A DNA stretch of 64,000 nucleotides from Mercenaria mercenaria (GCF_021730395.1 NC_069378.1:26558001-26622000); one strand, 5' to 3'. Positions 12,012 through 25,300 are shown, counted from the first letter of the stretch. Notes: generated by a model not told the origin, from the letters alone. Program-made: numbers and translations.

Positions 12012-15000
12012 CTAGAATTTTGCCAAAACAGCACGAATGAATTCGCATAAGTTTACTAGATCTCTCTCATTTATCGAGTTCATAATTTTTGCAAATGCAA
12101 TATCGTTTTCGATTGTCAAGTTCCGATTATTAACCCTTAGCCTGCTGGCGGCAGATGATTCTGCCTTTGCGACCAGTGCAGACCAAGATCAGCCTGCACA
12201 TCCGTGCAGTCTGATCATGGTCTGCACTGTTTGCTAATCAGTCAGTAAATTTTCAGTGAAAACCCCTTTGAATAATAAGTGGTACTGTCCAAATTGAAAG
12301 ATGGACCAGTCCATTATAGAAATATAACAGGATAAGGGTAAAGGAGTTCATTCCTTTGGTTATTAAAGTAACTACATTTGAAAATGTAATGGCTCTCTGT
12401 TCCGGGAGAGTCCGTTTGACAAAGTGGGCAGATTCTGTAAAGAAAAGCGGTGCCATCATAACGACCTGTTTCTGACGGAATTCGTGTATTACAAGTTCTA
12501 AACTTAAAAAGTGTCAGATAGTCGTTTCGTTGTAGAATATTAAAATATTTTTCATAGCCAAAAGATTTTTTAAAACTATTATAAATTTTCCTTTATTCGA
12601 AAGTTGCATCTGATCATGCCATTGTTGTTTATATTGATCAATTAAATTAATCTTAATACGTAAGTGAGTAATTTTTTATAAAGAGTGCTATTTTGATTCA
12701 CCCATAAGTCAGGTCTGCCTACCGAATTTAGTATGTCTTTAATTTTGTTTATCCATTTAAAATTTTGGTCATAGTTATTAAGCATATATTGATATAGGAT
12801 ATAGGAGATTTTACTCTGTTTTCCTAATAACAACCTGACCTAGAAAGAAATCATTCTGGTTTTAATTGTGACAGAAACGGGTTATCTTCCAAGTTCACCC
12901 AGCAACATATAATTTGGAGTGCTCTTTCTGGCATAAGTAATTCTCCTTAAAATGTATTATGAACCTTTTCCAAAAGGTCTAAATTTTCAAATCCAAACAT
13001 TTCTGACCCATAAGTTAGGATAGGCAGTACTGTGTGATCAAACAGTTTTAATGTGTGATCAACAAGCAAGTCTGCATTACTACATCTAGAATATAACAAG
13101 TGGAGTGCCTTATTGGCTTGTTGTGTCACATGTTTACGACAAGTTAAAAAAGACCGATTGCTGGTAAACGTCATACCAAGATAATGATAAGAATCAACGA
13201 CAGCGATCGGTTCGTCACCCAAAGTAAAATTAAATCTATCTCTCGCATTCCTACTACCAAAGATAACTATTTTGGTTTTATCAACATTTACTTTGAGTTT
13301 CCATTCAGAGCAATATAAGTTAAATGATGTTAAACAATTTTGAAAATCTTCTGCAGAATTAGACATTATTATAGTGTCATCAGCGTAGAGAATTACTAAT
13401 AATTTTAGCCACGTTTCATTATTCGTAACATCTTTCAATTCTACACCATTGGCACCGTTTGATTCTAGGTATGTTTGGAGATCATTTAGATATATGGAGA
13501 ACAAAATCGGACTCAAATTCTCCCATTGACGTACCCCGATTTCTGAAATGAAAAATGGTGAGCTATCAACTAGGTGCACCACACAAGACTTCATATTATT
13601 GTACATATTAAGTATGACTTGGAAAAGTTTACCATTAACCAAATGTTGGAATAGTTTATGCCATAATCCGAATCTCCAGATTTTATCAAAGCATTGTGAA
13701 AAATCAATGAATCCACAGAAAAGTTTTTGTTTACGCTTTTTTGATATTTCAATTAATGAATGCAAATAAATGATCAGAACATGAGTAGCCACTTCTAAAG
13801 CCTGCTTGACTTTCATTCAGTAATTGGAATTCATCCATATAGTTGGTTAACCTAGTGTTTAAAACAGCTGTAAATAATTTCCCAAGACATGATAGTATTG
13901 TGATTGGTCTATATGAATTAGTACTTTTGGGACAACCTTTGTTTTTATAGATTGGAATTATCCACCCTTCTAGCCAAACTTTAGGAATGTGGCCAGAATC
14001 TAATATAATGTTAAATAACTGTTTATAGATTGGTAAAAGCATATGTTTTGTATTCTTGATATATTCGTTTAGTATCTTATCTGTTGGACTTAAAGCTTTA
14101 CCGTTGTTGAGTTTATTAATACATTTTAGAATTTCATCATGGGTTATTTCTTTATTAATGACTAGGTTTGAATTATTAATAAACGTTTGATCCAAAGTTA
14201 TATCTTGGTCATCATTTGGATTACTATTAATTGTCTTAAAGTGTTCATAAACTCATTAATTGACGGAGATGACTTCGTATTTGATTTTGGCTTAAGCCTT
14301 TTCAAGAAATTCCAGTATTGTATAGGATTTTTTCATTGCATTTTACGTAATTTCTTAGTATTGTCATGCTTATATTTATTAATGTAATAATTCATTACAC
14401 GTTGATACTCTTCACTAGCATTTTTCATTCGTAATTTATTATCATGTGATTTACAAGTATTATATAGTGATTTGGCTTCATGATAATTGTTACGTGCTCG
14501 GTAACATTTTGGCCCAAACCATGGTTTATTATTTACATTTTTAAATGCTGTACGGTTCTGCCCGGGAAAAGTTTGAGTAGACGCATTTTCAAATAACTTT
14601 TGAATTTCTTCGGTAATATATTCAATACGAGTATTAACATTTTGTACATTAGTAATATCACACAGTTGCTTGATATATTGTACATGATTTGAGTCGATAT
14701 TTGCTTGAAAATCACTACTTAACTCATCACACCATTTCGGCTTACAGTTGGTTTTCAAGTTACTCGTTTTCTTTGGATCTTGCTTTAAGCCAATTTTAAC
14801 ATAGTTCAGTGTCCAATAAAGAGCACTATGACCATCTGAGAACATTGTGTCGGTTTCGATTACTTGAAAATCATTTCAAATTTTAAAGGATTCTGCACTT
14901 GACATGAGTAGATCAATAATAGATTTATCCCTATAAGTCATTCTAGCTGGAATATCTCTTCCATACCTTCCATTGACAATAAAAATATTATTACTTCTAC

Positions 15001-15540
15001 AAAGATCAATAAGCTGAATTCTGTGAGAATTTGTACGCTTATCACATGAAATAAAGTCTGATAGTTCCGATAATCTTGAGTTTAGGTCGCCTGCTAAGAG
15101 AACGTACTTATGTAAATTGAATTTGGAAATAATTTCATTTTCAAAAATATTGTAATCAGTATCATTGTAAAAACGTGAACCTTCTGGAGGCAAGTAGATA
15201 ATGCCTAAAATGACATTCTCATCAAGATTAAACATACGCTTATCTAAGGAAATCCAGAAAATATAATCTGTATTATTAGAAATAGGGCTTACATATTGAC
15301 TATATTTTTCTTTAGCATAGAAACCAATACCTCCTGATTTTCTTAAATAAGGTTGACTTCGATTCTTAGGAAAATATACAAAGTTCTCAATATCAACAAT
15401 ATCAGAGTCATCAGTATGCGTTTCTACTATACAAGCAAAAGCATGTTAATCAATAAATTCTACAAAATCTGGGTACTCTAATCGTTTTTTTTTTCTTTTT
15501 GTCCGTTAACATTGAGACTCACAAATTTAAGTTCATCCTC
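12012..15540 (-). pseudogene. LINE ORF2 relic (endonuclease, reverse transcriptase)
   Basis: Parts in order on the minus strand. APE-type endonuclease start KFVSLNVNG near 15520, then CIVETHTDD near 15430, SGGIGFYAKEKYSQYVSP, and LLAGDLNSRL near 15105. Reverse transcriptase blocks NNGKALSPTDKILNEYI (about 14110), NSYRPITILSCLGKLFTAVL (about 13900), FIDFSQCFDKIW (about 13710), GVRQWENLSPILFSIYLNDL (about 13530) and the catalytic YADD box (about 13390). C-terminal RICPLCQTDSPGTESHYIF (about 12440), then after the inserted MITE FAKIMNSINERDLVNLCEFI near 12060. At least four frame changes or stops separate these pieces and one start-to-end frame is absent, so no active protein is expected. The pieces come from one element because their order and spacing are those of an intact ORF2. 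Confidence 0.85.
12130..12341. mobile_element. MITE with TTAACCCTTA-type ends, copy 1
   Basis: Starts TTAACCCTTAGCCTGCTGGC and ends near GGATAAGGGTAA, imperfect inverted ends. The interior holds a palindromic CAGTGCAGACC / GGTCTGCACTG pair. It interrupts the LINE ORF2: LINE-type protein similarity resumes on both sides. A partial second copy is at 44076-44212. Confidence 0.7.
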
Positions 15541-15560
15541 ATTTTACTGAATTCAAAGAA

Positions 15561-16109
15561 TTCCCCCAAATGCCCTAGTGTTTGTTTGAGTCACTTTGCT
15601 GCTTATAAACATTTTGATTTTCAATGTAAGATTAATTAGTATAATTGCAGTGGTGCTGACTTTAAAATCAAGCTAATTGCTAGCAATCATATGCCCTCAG
15701 TAAGAATCTAATTAACACCTTGGTATGAGAAGGAAAGAAATTTTGCAGTATTTTTGCTTTCCCTGGGCATATTCCATGGACTGTATAGAAGGTCTTCCCC
15801 GTCTTTACCATTAACTGTAATACTGAATATACTTATAAGCGTAAAATCATATTAACTAAACCATACTTTCTTCCGAGGAACTGAGTCGCAATCAGATAAA
15901 CATGTATATCTTGAATTGAAAAAAAAAAATTCAGCTAGCAATTTGAATTGTAGAATGAAAAATTTTGTGCAGTTTACAACTCAAATTACAAAGCACTAAA
16001 ACATCTGAAATATTAAATTTTAAAGCCTTAAATAGCATTGACACTGAATTGCAGTTGTTTTATCTTGGATAGAAAACTTTTCAGTTAGCAGTTGTTACTG
16101 CAAAAATCA
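15561..16109. other. gene-free spacer
   Basis: AT-rich sequence between the LINE 5' end and the CCCATATGGG repeat. I see nothing I can name in it. Confidence 0.4.
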
Positions 16110-16290
16110 TATTATATTTGTACACTCAGGTACCAAGCAAGCAAGCATATATGGGACACATATGGTCGCCCATATGGGTACTATATAAGTGCTACCCATA
16201 TGGGACCCTGGTGGGTTTTCTAAACCATTTTGGCATGGTTCCCAAATATCTGGGCTGTTTTCCACATAACAGGAGTGACCAGAGCCAAGA
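16110..16290. repeat. CCCATATGGG palindrome repeat
   Basis: Two copies of the palindrome CCCATATGGG, near 16170 and 16197, in inverted surroundings (CCCATATGGGTA and TACCCATATGGG), then a third ATATGGGAC-like phrase. Probably part of a dispersed repeat. The open frames in both strands here are palindrome by-products. Confidence 0.45.
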
Positions 16291-18634
16291 CTTAATGTAC
16301 ATTCTGTGCGTATTGTCGACATGTTCTGGTTATGGCCTCTGCTCTATCGTATTTTACCTTTCGCGTGCAACTGCTCCGATACTTCTATGAAGAATTACAT
16401 CAAGTTATATGAAAGAGATCAGTGACCTCGAGCACAGTTATGTCTTTTTATTCTATTACATTTTGTACCAAGCCCATTGCATACTACCAGTGTGTTCCGG
16501 TTAAGACATTTTCAACGACGTTATGGCCCTTAATTTGTCACATTTTATAGTGTTCACAACTTTTGGCTGAATTCACCAAACCTCAAGAGTGATAAGTCTA
16601 AAGCGTTGTTGTGCGTATCATCGGCCTGTTCCGTTTCTTTGTCTTTCGGCAGACTTACTACCCTTGATTTGTCAAATTCTATGACGGCTGTGCTACTTCT
16701 TTTTTATCATTGGTTGGGAATTGCACCAAACTTCACATTGCAATAATATGAGTAGTGCCACTTGGCATCCGGTACATGATTGAGCTCAAGATCATGTGAA
16801 ACACTCTAGATCTTTTCGCATGACTAATTATACTATGTGAATTTTTACGTTGGCAAAAATGAAAGACAGCCGCACGACGGCCACAAGCAGTTTTAATTTC
16901 GATTTTGGAAGATCTAGGTCAAACGCGATGTACTAAGAATATTTAATCATGTGAAATAAGTAAATGAAATAATGTAAACTCTAAGAGAATTAATTACTTT
17001 TTTTTAATTCTCCACGTCCGTTATCATAGGGCGTGTTTTGTGGTACCATTTTGAGGATTTCATTTAAGTTAAAGTCCTTGTTAAAACAACACAGTAGACA
17101 TTGGTTGTCACGGACACTAGCGAAGTTTGTGAAATTCATCTAAAATTGGAATTTACTGTCAGGAATTCGAAAACTATTCCAGACATTCTGCACAAACTCT
17201 TAAGTTAGTGGAGTAAAATGACCATTGATCCGAAATGTTTTGAATGTGTGCAGACCGTTCTGAATAAACCCTGGTGCTGACAGACCGGTCACGTGTTGAC
17301 TATCTATGACTTCTTGGTTGCTATCAACTATGGATAATCTCTGGCTGGCTTACGGAAGGTCGGTAATTCTACCAAGGTGACCGCTTAGATGAATATAATG
17401 CACGGAGGAGCATCTGAGGTCTTTCCCTGCCATCAAAACTGGAATGTCGCCATATCACCTTTAGTTGTGCCGGTGCGACGTCAAATACACCATCACTAAA
17501 AAAAAGTAAAGTAAGTGCCGGGTACCATTACAGAACAGCTAGTGTACAATTTTATTCTTTTGACAAGAAATTGAAGCTTACTTTAGAGTAATCAAAGCAA
17601 AGAAATGAAGCCCATATTTCCATATTTTTCAAAATACGAATCTAAATATAATGATTAAACATTAGGTACTAGTAAATTGCCATTAATTATTGAGCAATTA
17701 GATTAAGCACATAATCATAATTCAATTCAAATATAGATAAAAACAGAGAATTAAATTAATTTAATAAGTACAAATGATCATTTTAAACATCTGACTGAGA
17801 ATTTTGAATCTATGAAATAGTAGTAAAGGCATGTTATATAATGATTTAGAATTAGGCAATTGTTATGAAGAAATTTGACTTAATCATTAAAAATAAAGAC
17901 ATAGGAATAACATATGAAACTGTAAGCATATTAAATGAAAAAATATCATTTAGAATGCAGCATATTCAGCGTGAAGGATATTGAACACCCTTGCTCCCAT
18001 AGTTTACTTGAAGTAAGTCAGAACGCTTTCATTGCAAACATGTGTTTCTTATGTGGTTTTAATAAAACATAAAATACAGGTAAGTGTAACAGAAGCGTTT
18101 CTCATTTTATGTTTAGTGCGTGTTTATACTGAAAGGATATTTTACTTCTGAATCTGTAAGTGTTAAAAGTGGATATTATACTTTACATTCCGAGAAGAGC
18201 AATATGCAAAATGTTGGGAATATGAGATATGAATTTTAACCGACAGGGTTTAAGTGGATTATGACTGCCTAGTAATGTTTATAGACAATTTATTAGCAGA
18301 ATAAACAGATTAAACATTAAAAATTCCTCTTACTCGAATGTGATATAATTTGAATATAGGTGGGGGCAAATGTCACATGATATGTAGCAAAATAAAACTA
18401 CTTATTGATCATGAGATAAATGACAAGAATTGAGGTGATGTTCAAACTACATATTGAAGGGATATCTAAAGAAATTTTATATGAATAGAAGTGACGTACA
18501 AAAAGTACTCATTAACGGAATATATGGAGAAATACCACATGAACTGAGGTACTTGTATGGTTAGAATTATGTAGAAATATCACACGCAATGAGATTATTT
18601 CAAATTTTATGTTGGGAATATGAACTAATTCCAC
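16291..18634. other. upstream region of the receptor-FReD gene
   Basis: No coding sequence recognised. About 16480-16800 holds diverged text of the ATGGCCCTTAATTTGTCA type seen in tandem repeats elsewhere, and 17341-17505 is a SINE fragment. The promoter and any 5' untranslated exon of the gene starting at 18635 should lie here, but I see no motif that fixes a start site. Confidence 0.4.
17341..17505 (+). mobile_element. SINE 3' fragment
   Basis: Text CTGGCTTACGGAAGGTCGGT, then ATAATGCACGGAGGAGCA and GGTGCGACGTCAAA, then an A-rich tail. It matches the 3' part of the SINE at 33190-33460. The tRNA-like head is missing. Confidence 0.6.
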
Positions 18635-19349
18635 GTGCATGGAGATAATAAAGATACGCTAATCAAAATCCTCATGCGGAAAAGCATGGGTTTGTTTATG
18701 TATTTTCTGTTTTGTAGTATTTGTCTAACAATTCCTATGTGTTATTCTACGGAAATAAAAATAGGCGTGCTTCTACCGGAGGACAATACATATCCCTATA
18801 GTCGTAAGTGGATAACACCAGCACTAGACATTGCAGTTGAAAACGTCCTACCATCTATAATTCCTGGAATTAAGGTGTTACAAATTGTGAAAGATTCAAA
18901 CTGTTCTGGCAACATTGCACCTATAGCGGCTTTGGATTTGTATACGATTGAACATGTGCATGCGTTTTTCGGTCCGTTTTGTGATTTTGCCTTAGCTCCT
19001 GTCGCCAGATTCAGTCCTCACTGGAATATACCGGTACTCAGTGCAGGTGCAAATGCTAGAGACTTCGAAAATAAGAACGAGTATAAATTATTAACTCGCG
19101 TACATGCTATATACGCGAGTAATGCTGATGCCTTCATTGCTATAGCGGATCATTTCAACTGGACACATTTCGCTTTTATATTTGACAGAGATAGTGGTGA
19201 AGGAAAAAATGACTGTCATATGTGGACTTCCAACGTATATTATCTGATAAAGGACAAATTTCAGAGAGAAGCATGGTATCATAAAATTACAGTTACTGAT
19301 CAATCTCGCTATGGGGACATTCTGCTTTCAGCGTCGCAAAATTCAAGGA
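18635..19349 (+). CDS. exon 1: signal peptide and ligand-domain lobe 1
   Basis: ATG at 18635; in-frame ATGs at 18674 and 18686 give a shorter, more typical signal peptide (MGLFMYFLFCSICLTIPMCY). It continues with IKIGVLLPEDN, DSNCSGN, FFGPFCDFALAPVARF and NWTHFAFIFDRDSGEG, the order expected in natriuretic receptors. Donor GTAAGT at 19350, phase 1. Confidence 0.85.
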
Positions 19350-22300
19350 GTAAGTTACTACTCCTATTATTATTTTATTTCAAAGATTTTAAAAGCTGTC
19401 ATCCTACGGTGGTATGTTTAGAACGTAAATATATATCTTTTAGATTAAATTATCTCTAACACTTTGCACAATGTTTCGTGCGCATGAGGAAATATATCGT
19501 GCGCTCAAAATAAGTTGTCGTGCACTCGAAACAAGATGTCTAAATTTCTATCAGAATAAGATGTCATGCACTCAAGATAAGATGTTGTGCGATGGAAATA
19601 AGATGTCATGCGCTGGAAATAAGAAGTCTTTTGCCTCTATGATAAGATGTCGTTCACTCGAGATAAGAAGCCGCCTGATTGAAAAAAGATCTCGCGCGCT
19701 CGAAATAAAATGCCGAGCGAATTACATAACATGTCGTATACTTAAGAGGGTGTGAAGTGCTCGAAAGATGTCATGTGCTCAAATTAAGATGTCATGCTCT
19801 CGAAACAAGATGTCATGGTAAATGTTCTGTTCTGAAATCAAGCAAGCTATTTTAGGCACTATATATATATATACATGTAGAAAAGAATAAGCCCGCTCAA
19901 AATGGAGAAGACTATTTTGCTAGAATTCATCCAAGAAACATTCAGCTACATGTTTCACCACTTGTTTTGTTAAAAGGGCTGTGATATGCTTCAGTTAGCG
20001 TTTTTATGTATTTTTGAGCTGAGAAGCTCAGTTGAATATGATGATTTATTGAGCCGCACCATGAGAATATGTAATAGAAAGAGTAGGTGTTCACAAGAAT
20101 AACCTCATTATTCGAGTGCCCTCTACGCTTTCTGTTTTGTATCATGGTCCGCCAATATGAACAACGCATTCGGCTACTAATTTTGATTGACAAGTTAATA
20201 TTCCATTTTAAGCGTCGGTAATATCACGTGACAAGCGTACTCTTACTGAAATAGAGAACGGTTTCAGAAAGTTCAACATTTCCCTACAGTATTCTATATG
20301 TAGGCGGGACCTAAGACATGTCCTCTTATTCAGTAAGAGTACGGCTTATAGCCATGCCTCTTCCTTAGTTGTAAACCATGATACAAGATGATTTATTTGT
20401 GCAGTTTCATTACGTTGTTCGGAAACAACGATGCAACGACAAACGTATATAGCCTCTCCAAACGTCTTTCCACCGAATGCTGCCCAGGAAAACGAACGTC
20501 GTTGTAACAAACATCGCCCTATCGAACGTTATCACGCCGAATGGCGCTTGGCCAAACCGCCACCCCGTAAAACGTCAAATTGCACCCTGCCAGATGTCGT
20601 TATGGCGCCACGTTAAATGCCGCCGTACTAAACTTCGCCCATCAATGTCGTTATGACATCTGCCGAATGTCACTCCGCAAACCGTCGACCCGCCGCGACT
20701 TTAAAGGCGCTCGCTACAGTTTTTTCCGGACGGGTTGATATTTACCCCAACACCGTGCCAATTTGGTTGTGTTTCTAATCGATGTAGCTCATTGCAGAGT
20801 TGGAGCGGTCTTCTGCGCATGCCCGGAAGTGATTATCTAATGTCGCGTACGGTAAAAATTCGCAAATTATTGTATGTTCGCATGTATTTATTGTATAATA
20901 TGTATAATATACTGACTTAAGGTTAGGGTATGTATCACCATGGTTACAAAATATAAAAATTTAAAGTACTTTTAGTTCAAATTGCTTCATTCCGACATAT
21001 ACTGGAGTCTGTAATTTATACCGGCGCTCCAACTCTGCATTGAGTCGCAGCTGTTTCTAATCCCGTGCCGTAACCATACCGTGAATCCGTATTCGTAAAC
21101 TATAGGTTTTGTTCGGAGAAAGGCGGAAACTTTCATCGTTCTTTGACATCAAAATGTTTCAGAAACACCTTAAAATCCGCTTATTAAGAAATCTGCCGTT
21201 AGATAATTTGATATATCTCTAAGTCATTTGCTCAAACACTGAAAGAGTATTTCGTACCAACCTGCGTTGTATAAATGCCCGCCACACCCCGCCTCGTTGT
21301 AATTATATTTAAGCGGAATCTAATATGGTGACATATGAATTTTCTTTTTGTTTTAGATTAGGTGGACATAACCAAAGGTATATACAGAGTTTGGTTAAAT
21401 TCTTTTATGTGAAACTCGATAAAATAGCAGAAGTACCAACTTAAAATTGACAAAAATATGCAAAAATAGCCCTTGCGTCTGCTGAACAAGTATTCCTTTC
21501 TTTACAATATCATTTTGCTTTGATTTCTCTGAGCATGTTTCAAATAGATATATTGTTTTCCGTTATAAAAATGCTAAGATATCAAATATATGCTGATTAT
21601 TGTACTTTGCTGAAATATATTTTAGGATTATAGAAATTTTGAAAAATATTAAAAATAGCACCATATCTAGGGGAAAATTAAATTGAAACAAAGCTGGTGA
21701 CCTAGTTTTTTTATTTCATTTTTCAATACATCATAACAAGATCTTTTAATACAAAACATTTCATCGAAATCTATTATTCAGAAAAGAAATTACGAAACTA
21801 GCGAGCGTCCTTGCTGCGATAGAGGCTACCAATGATTTTCCCATAGACTTTCATTATAACATTATAGTACGTAGATGTACCTGATCCCATTGTTTTCAAG
21901 AAGTTTCAAAATTTCACATTTTTAAAATACGCGAGACGCACTTAAATTTGAAAATGAATCACTTCTAGGGTTTGTTTACACGGACTAAATTTTACCTTAT
22001 TACACTGTATACCTATACATTATTCCCAGTAAGTTCCCTGTACTTTTTTGATTTGGTGGTCTCTGACCTTGAACCATCACGTCCCTGTCTGTGAAGAAAA
22101 AATATCGCTCGACTTATTATCTTCAAAAGTACAACATCTTATCTTGAGTGTACGACATCTTATTTCTGGCACAAGACATTTAGCTCATACTCAAGACATC
22201 TTATCACTAGTGCACTTATTATGAATGCTCGGCATCTTATCTCAAGTGTGCTACATATCATTTGGAGCCCATGTCATTTCATGTAAAGGGCAAGTGATAT

Positions 22301-25300
22301 TATGTCAGGAAGTCTTACCATACAGTCAAGAGGTCACTTGTACATATTGTAAATATACTCTTTATTATTGTTAAAGTTTTAAATTATGTTTGTGAAGATT
22401 GGGGATTTGCTAAAATATTCGCTTACAGTTTTGTAAGAGAATGCCAGGGATATGATTACAGATTCCAACTTCCTTGATTAATGGAGAATTGGATAGAACT
22501 TCACTCAAGATTAGGTTTTCACTCAGGTAATGTTTGGTTCAATAGTTTGAAAATTGAAGAAAGACAGTAGATATCCCGAAAATGTATAATGATATGAATA
22601 TAAGCCAAATTAGTCATGCTAGGCAAAATCTATTTAAAAATGTACTCGAACAGCTAGAATTATATCGTATAAGTTTTGGCTTCTTTTTTTTTATGCCCCC
22701 GAAGGGAGGCATATAGTTTTTGAACCGTCTGTCAGTCTGTCGGTCTGTCAGTCTGTCCGCAATTTTCGTGTTCGGTCCATATCTTTGTCATCGATGGATG
22801 GATTTTCAAATAACTTGGCATGAATGTGTACCACAGTAAGACGACGTGTCGCGCGCAAGACCCAGGTCCGTAGCTCAAAGGTCAAGGTCACACTTACACG
22901 TTAAAGGTCATTTTTCATGATAGTGCATTCGTGTCCGGTCCATATCTTTGTCATCCAATGATGGATTTTCAAATAACTTGGCATGAATGTGTACCACAGT
23001 AAGACGACGTGTCGCGTGCAAGACCCAAGTCCGTACCTCAAAGGTCAAGGTCACACTTACACGTTAAAGGTCATTTTTCATGATAGTGCATTCGTGTCCG
23101 GCCCATATCTTTGTCATCCATGGATGGATTTTCAAATAACTTGGCATGAATGTGTACCACAGTAAGACGACGTGTCACGCGCAAGACCCAGGTCCGTAGC
23201 TTAAAGGTCAAGGTCACACTTAGACGTTAAAAGTCATATTTCATGATAGTGCATTGATGGGCGTGTCCGGTCCATATCTTTGTCATTCATGCATAGATTT
23301 TAAAATTATTGGGCATGAATGTGTACCACAGTAAGACGACGTGTCGCGCGCAAGACCCAGGTCCGTAGCTCAAAGGTCCTAAACTCTAACATCGACCATA
23401 ACTATTCATTCAAAGTGCCATCAGGGGCATGTGTCATCCTATGGAGACAGCTCTTGTTTTTTATTTATTTTTTTTTCTTCTTCTTTTTTGTTATTGTATT
23501 ATTTTCAGTATTGGCTGTTCTTTGTTTTTCTAGTTATAGTTCTGTGTGCGAGTCCAGATGTTATAAGAGAGATCATGATAGAGGCACGAGAACTCAACTT
23601 TGATAACGGGGAATATGTCTTCCTAACGTTTGAACACATTTCCAGGTAAACAGAAGCAAATATTCACTATGACAATATGTCTTCTTTACTTTTGATCAAT
23701 TTTCCAGGTAAGTAATTGCAAATATTTACTTGAATAAATTCGGCTTCCTTACGTTGATCAATTTTCCAGGTAAGTAATTGCAAATATTTACTTGAATAAT
23801 TTCGTCTTCATAACGTTGATCAATTGTCAAAGTAAATAATCGCAAAGTAGGTGTTTCTTACATTTGATCATTTCATAACAGTTCACAATTATTCGTTATA
23901 ATTAACTATTATATAATTTGATAATGAACATTCTCATGAAGATCTATGAAACCGTTTCTGATTTAAAGTCTTAATTTTACATTTTTAAACTATATAATAC
24001 CAAAAAGGCATTTCCTTTATTCTGACTAAAGTACTCGATCTACCTAAATGAAGGATCTGATGGCGACCCATTCGAATTCATCACTCTGTATAAACGGATA
24101 TCTTATAACTTTTTATTCATTTTCACCAATCTATTTTCATTTGAACCATTTAGACTACTTCTTCCAACCATCAAGCGTTTGGCTTAACTTGCAAAATTGC
24201 GTGGATTGACGAAGTATTACATGACGGAAAATTGAAATCGATAAGTTTAAACCAAAGAAACGAATTATTTTCGATGGATGGACTCCATCATATCCATCTT
24301 CATTTTGCTTTATCATTTTATTTCTTAGCAAAGAAAAAACTCAAGAACTCAATGATAGATTTGTATGCTCTGGTTGGTTAGCCGAAAGGTCGTTTTAACG
24401 CGAGTCTCTATTGGTCGTCTTCAGATCAACTCTGTAACGTTAACAGGAAACGATTTTGATCGGACTGGCACTTCCTTCAATCTTTTATTTTCGGCCATTA
24501 CATTATTATATCTCTTTATTTTCTATAAAAATTCAATTAAGGATTTGTATTGTAATAATTATACTTAGCAAAAGGCATTGAACGTATTTCTATTGTAAAA
24601 CACAAATGTGAAGACACATATAATTTGAACACGTTCAACTCAAGTTCAGCCATATAAAATATCAATTCTTTAATTTCTACATGGAAAGCACAGTTATGAA
24701 AATACTTTTTCGGGCAGTGTCCTACGTGGCGGCTTCTCAACCCTACTCCGTCATGTGGGTTGGCGGTGAAATATAAAGACAAACTACCATCTTCCAGTGA
24801 CCTCGTACTAACTCTCCATAATTTGTTAATGACAAAATAAGACCCTCGATAAAAATAACATAACCCACTGAAGTGTAATTGAAAACTGAAAAACATGTAC
24901 ATCAAGTAAATGCCTTCCATCATATCACATTTATTAATTTGTTTTAATTCATATATTAAATGAATTTGGCTTCTGTATATTTGAATGATGTTATAATATG
25001 AATCTGTTTAACACTTTAGGTAACTTATATTATTTATTCAAAATGTTCTTTAATTTTAGCTCTGCTAAAATTAAACAGCCATGGTATCGTGTAACTGATA
25101 CAGATGAGGGAAACTGGAAAGCCATGAAGGCTTATGAGGCCCTCATGATCGTAAAAGTTCGCCATCCAACAAGTCCTGACTATAAACAATTTGTCAGTGA
25201 GGTCAGACGAAGAACAAATAATCCTGCTTTAGAGGTAGGTACGATGACTCGATATGACTAAATTAAATGTAAGGTAGCATTTGGTAGTTTCCAGTCTTAA

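Larger units (their letters stand above)
11312..15560 (-). mobile_element. non-LTR retrotransposon (LINE), near full-length ORF2, decayed
   Basis: Minus-strand LINE of about 4.2 kb. The 3' end is a (TCTG)n tail (read on plus as CAGA repeats, 11314-11338), preceded by about 0.7 kb of 3' untranslated sequence. ORF2 runs from about 15530 to a stop at 12012, with endonuclease, reverse transcriptase and a Cys-containing C-terminus in order. No ORF1 was recognised upstream of 15560, so the 5' end may be truncated. ORF2 is broken several times, and a 212-bp MITE (12130-12341) sits inside it. The clade was not assigned; the layout fits the broad Jockey/CR1/L2-type group with an APE endonuclease. Confidence 0.85.

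Noticed and set aside
19471-19755. 94-codon open frame in intron 1
   Set aside because: It is made of degenerate 21-bp repeats, which keep any frame open because 21 is a multiple of 3.
22693-23460. CRISPR-like array
   Set aside because: Units of 163 bp are similar along their whole length; there are no short repeats with unique spacers, and the sequence is eukaryotic.
24537-24923. 128-codon minus-strand open frame in intron 2
   Set aside because: No recognisable domain, biased composition, and it lies within an intron on the opposite strand.
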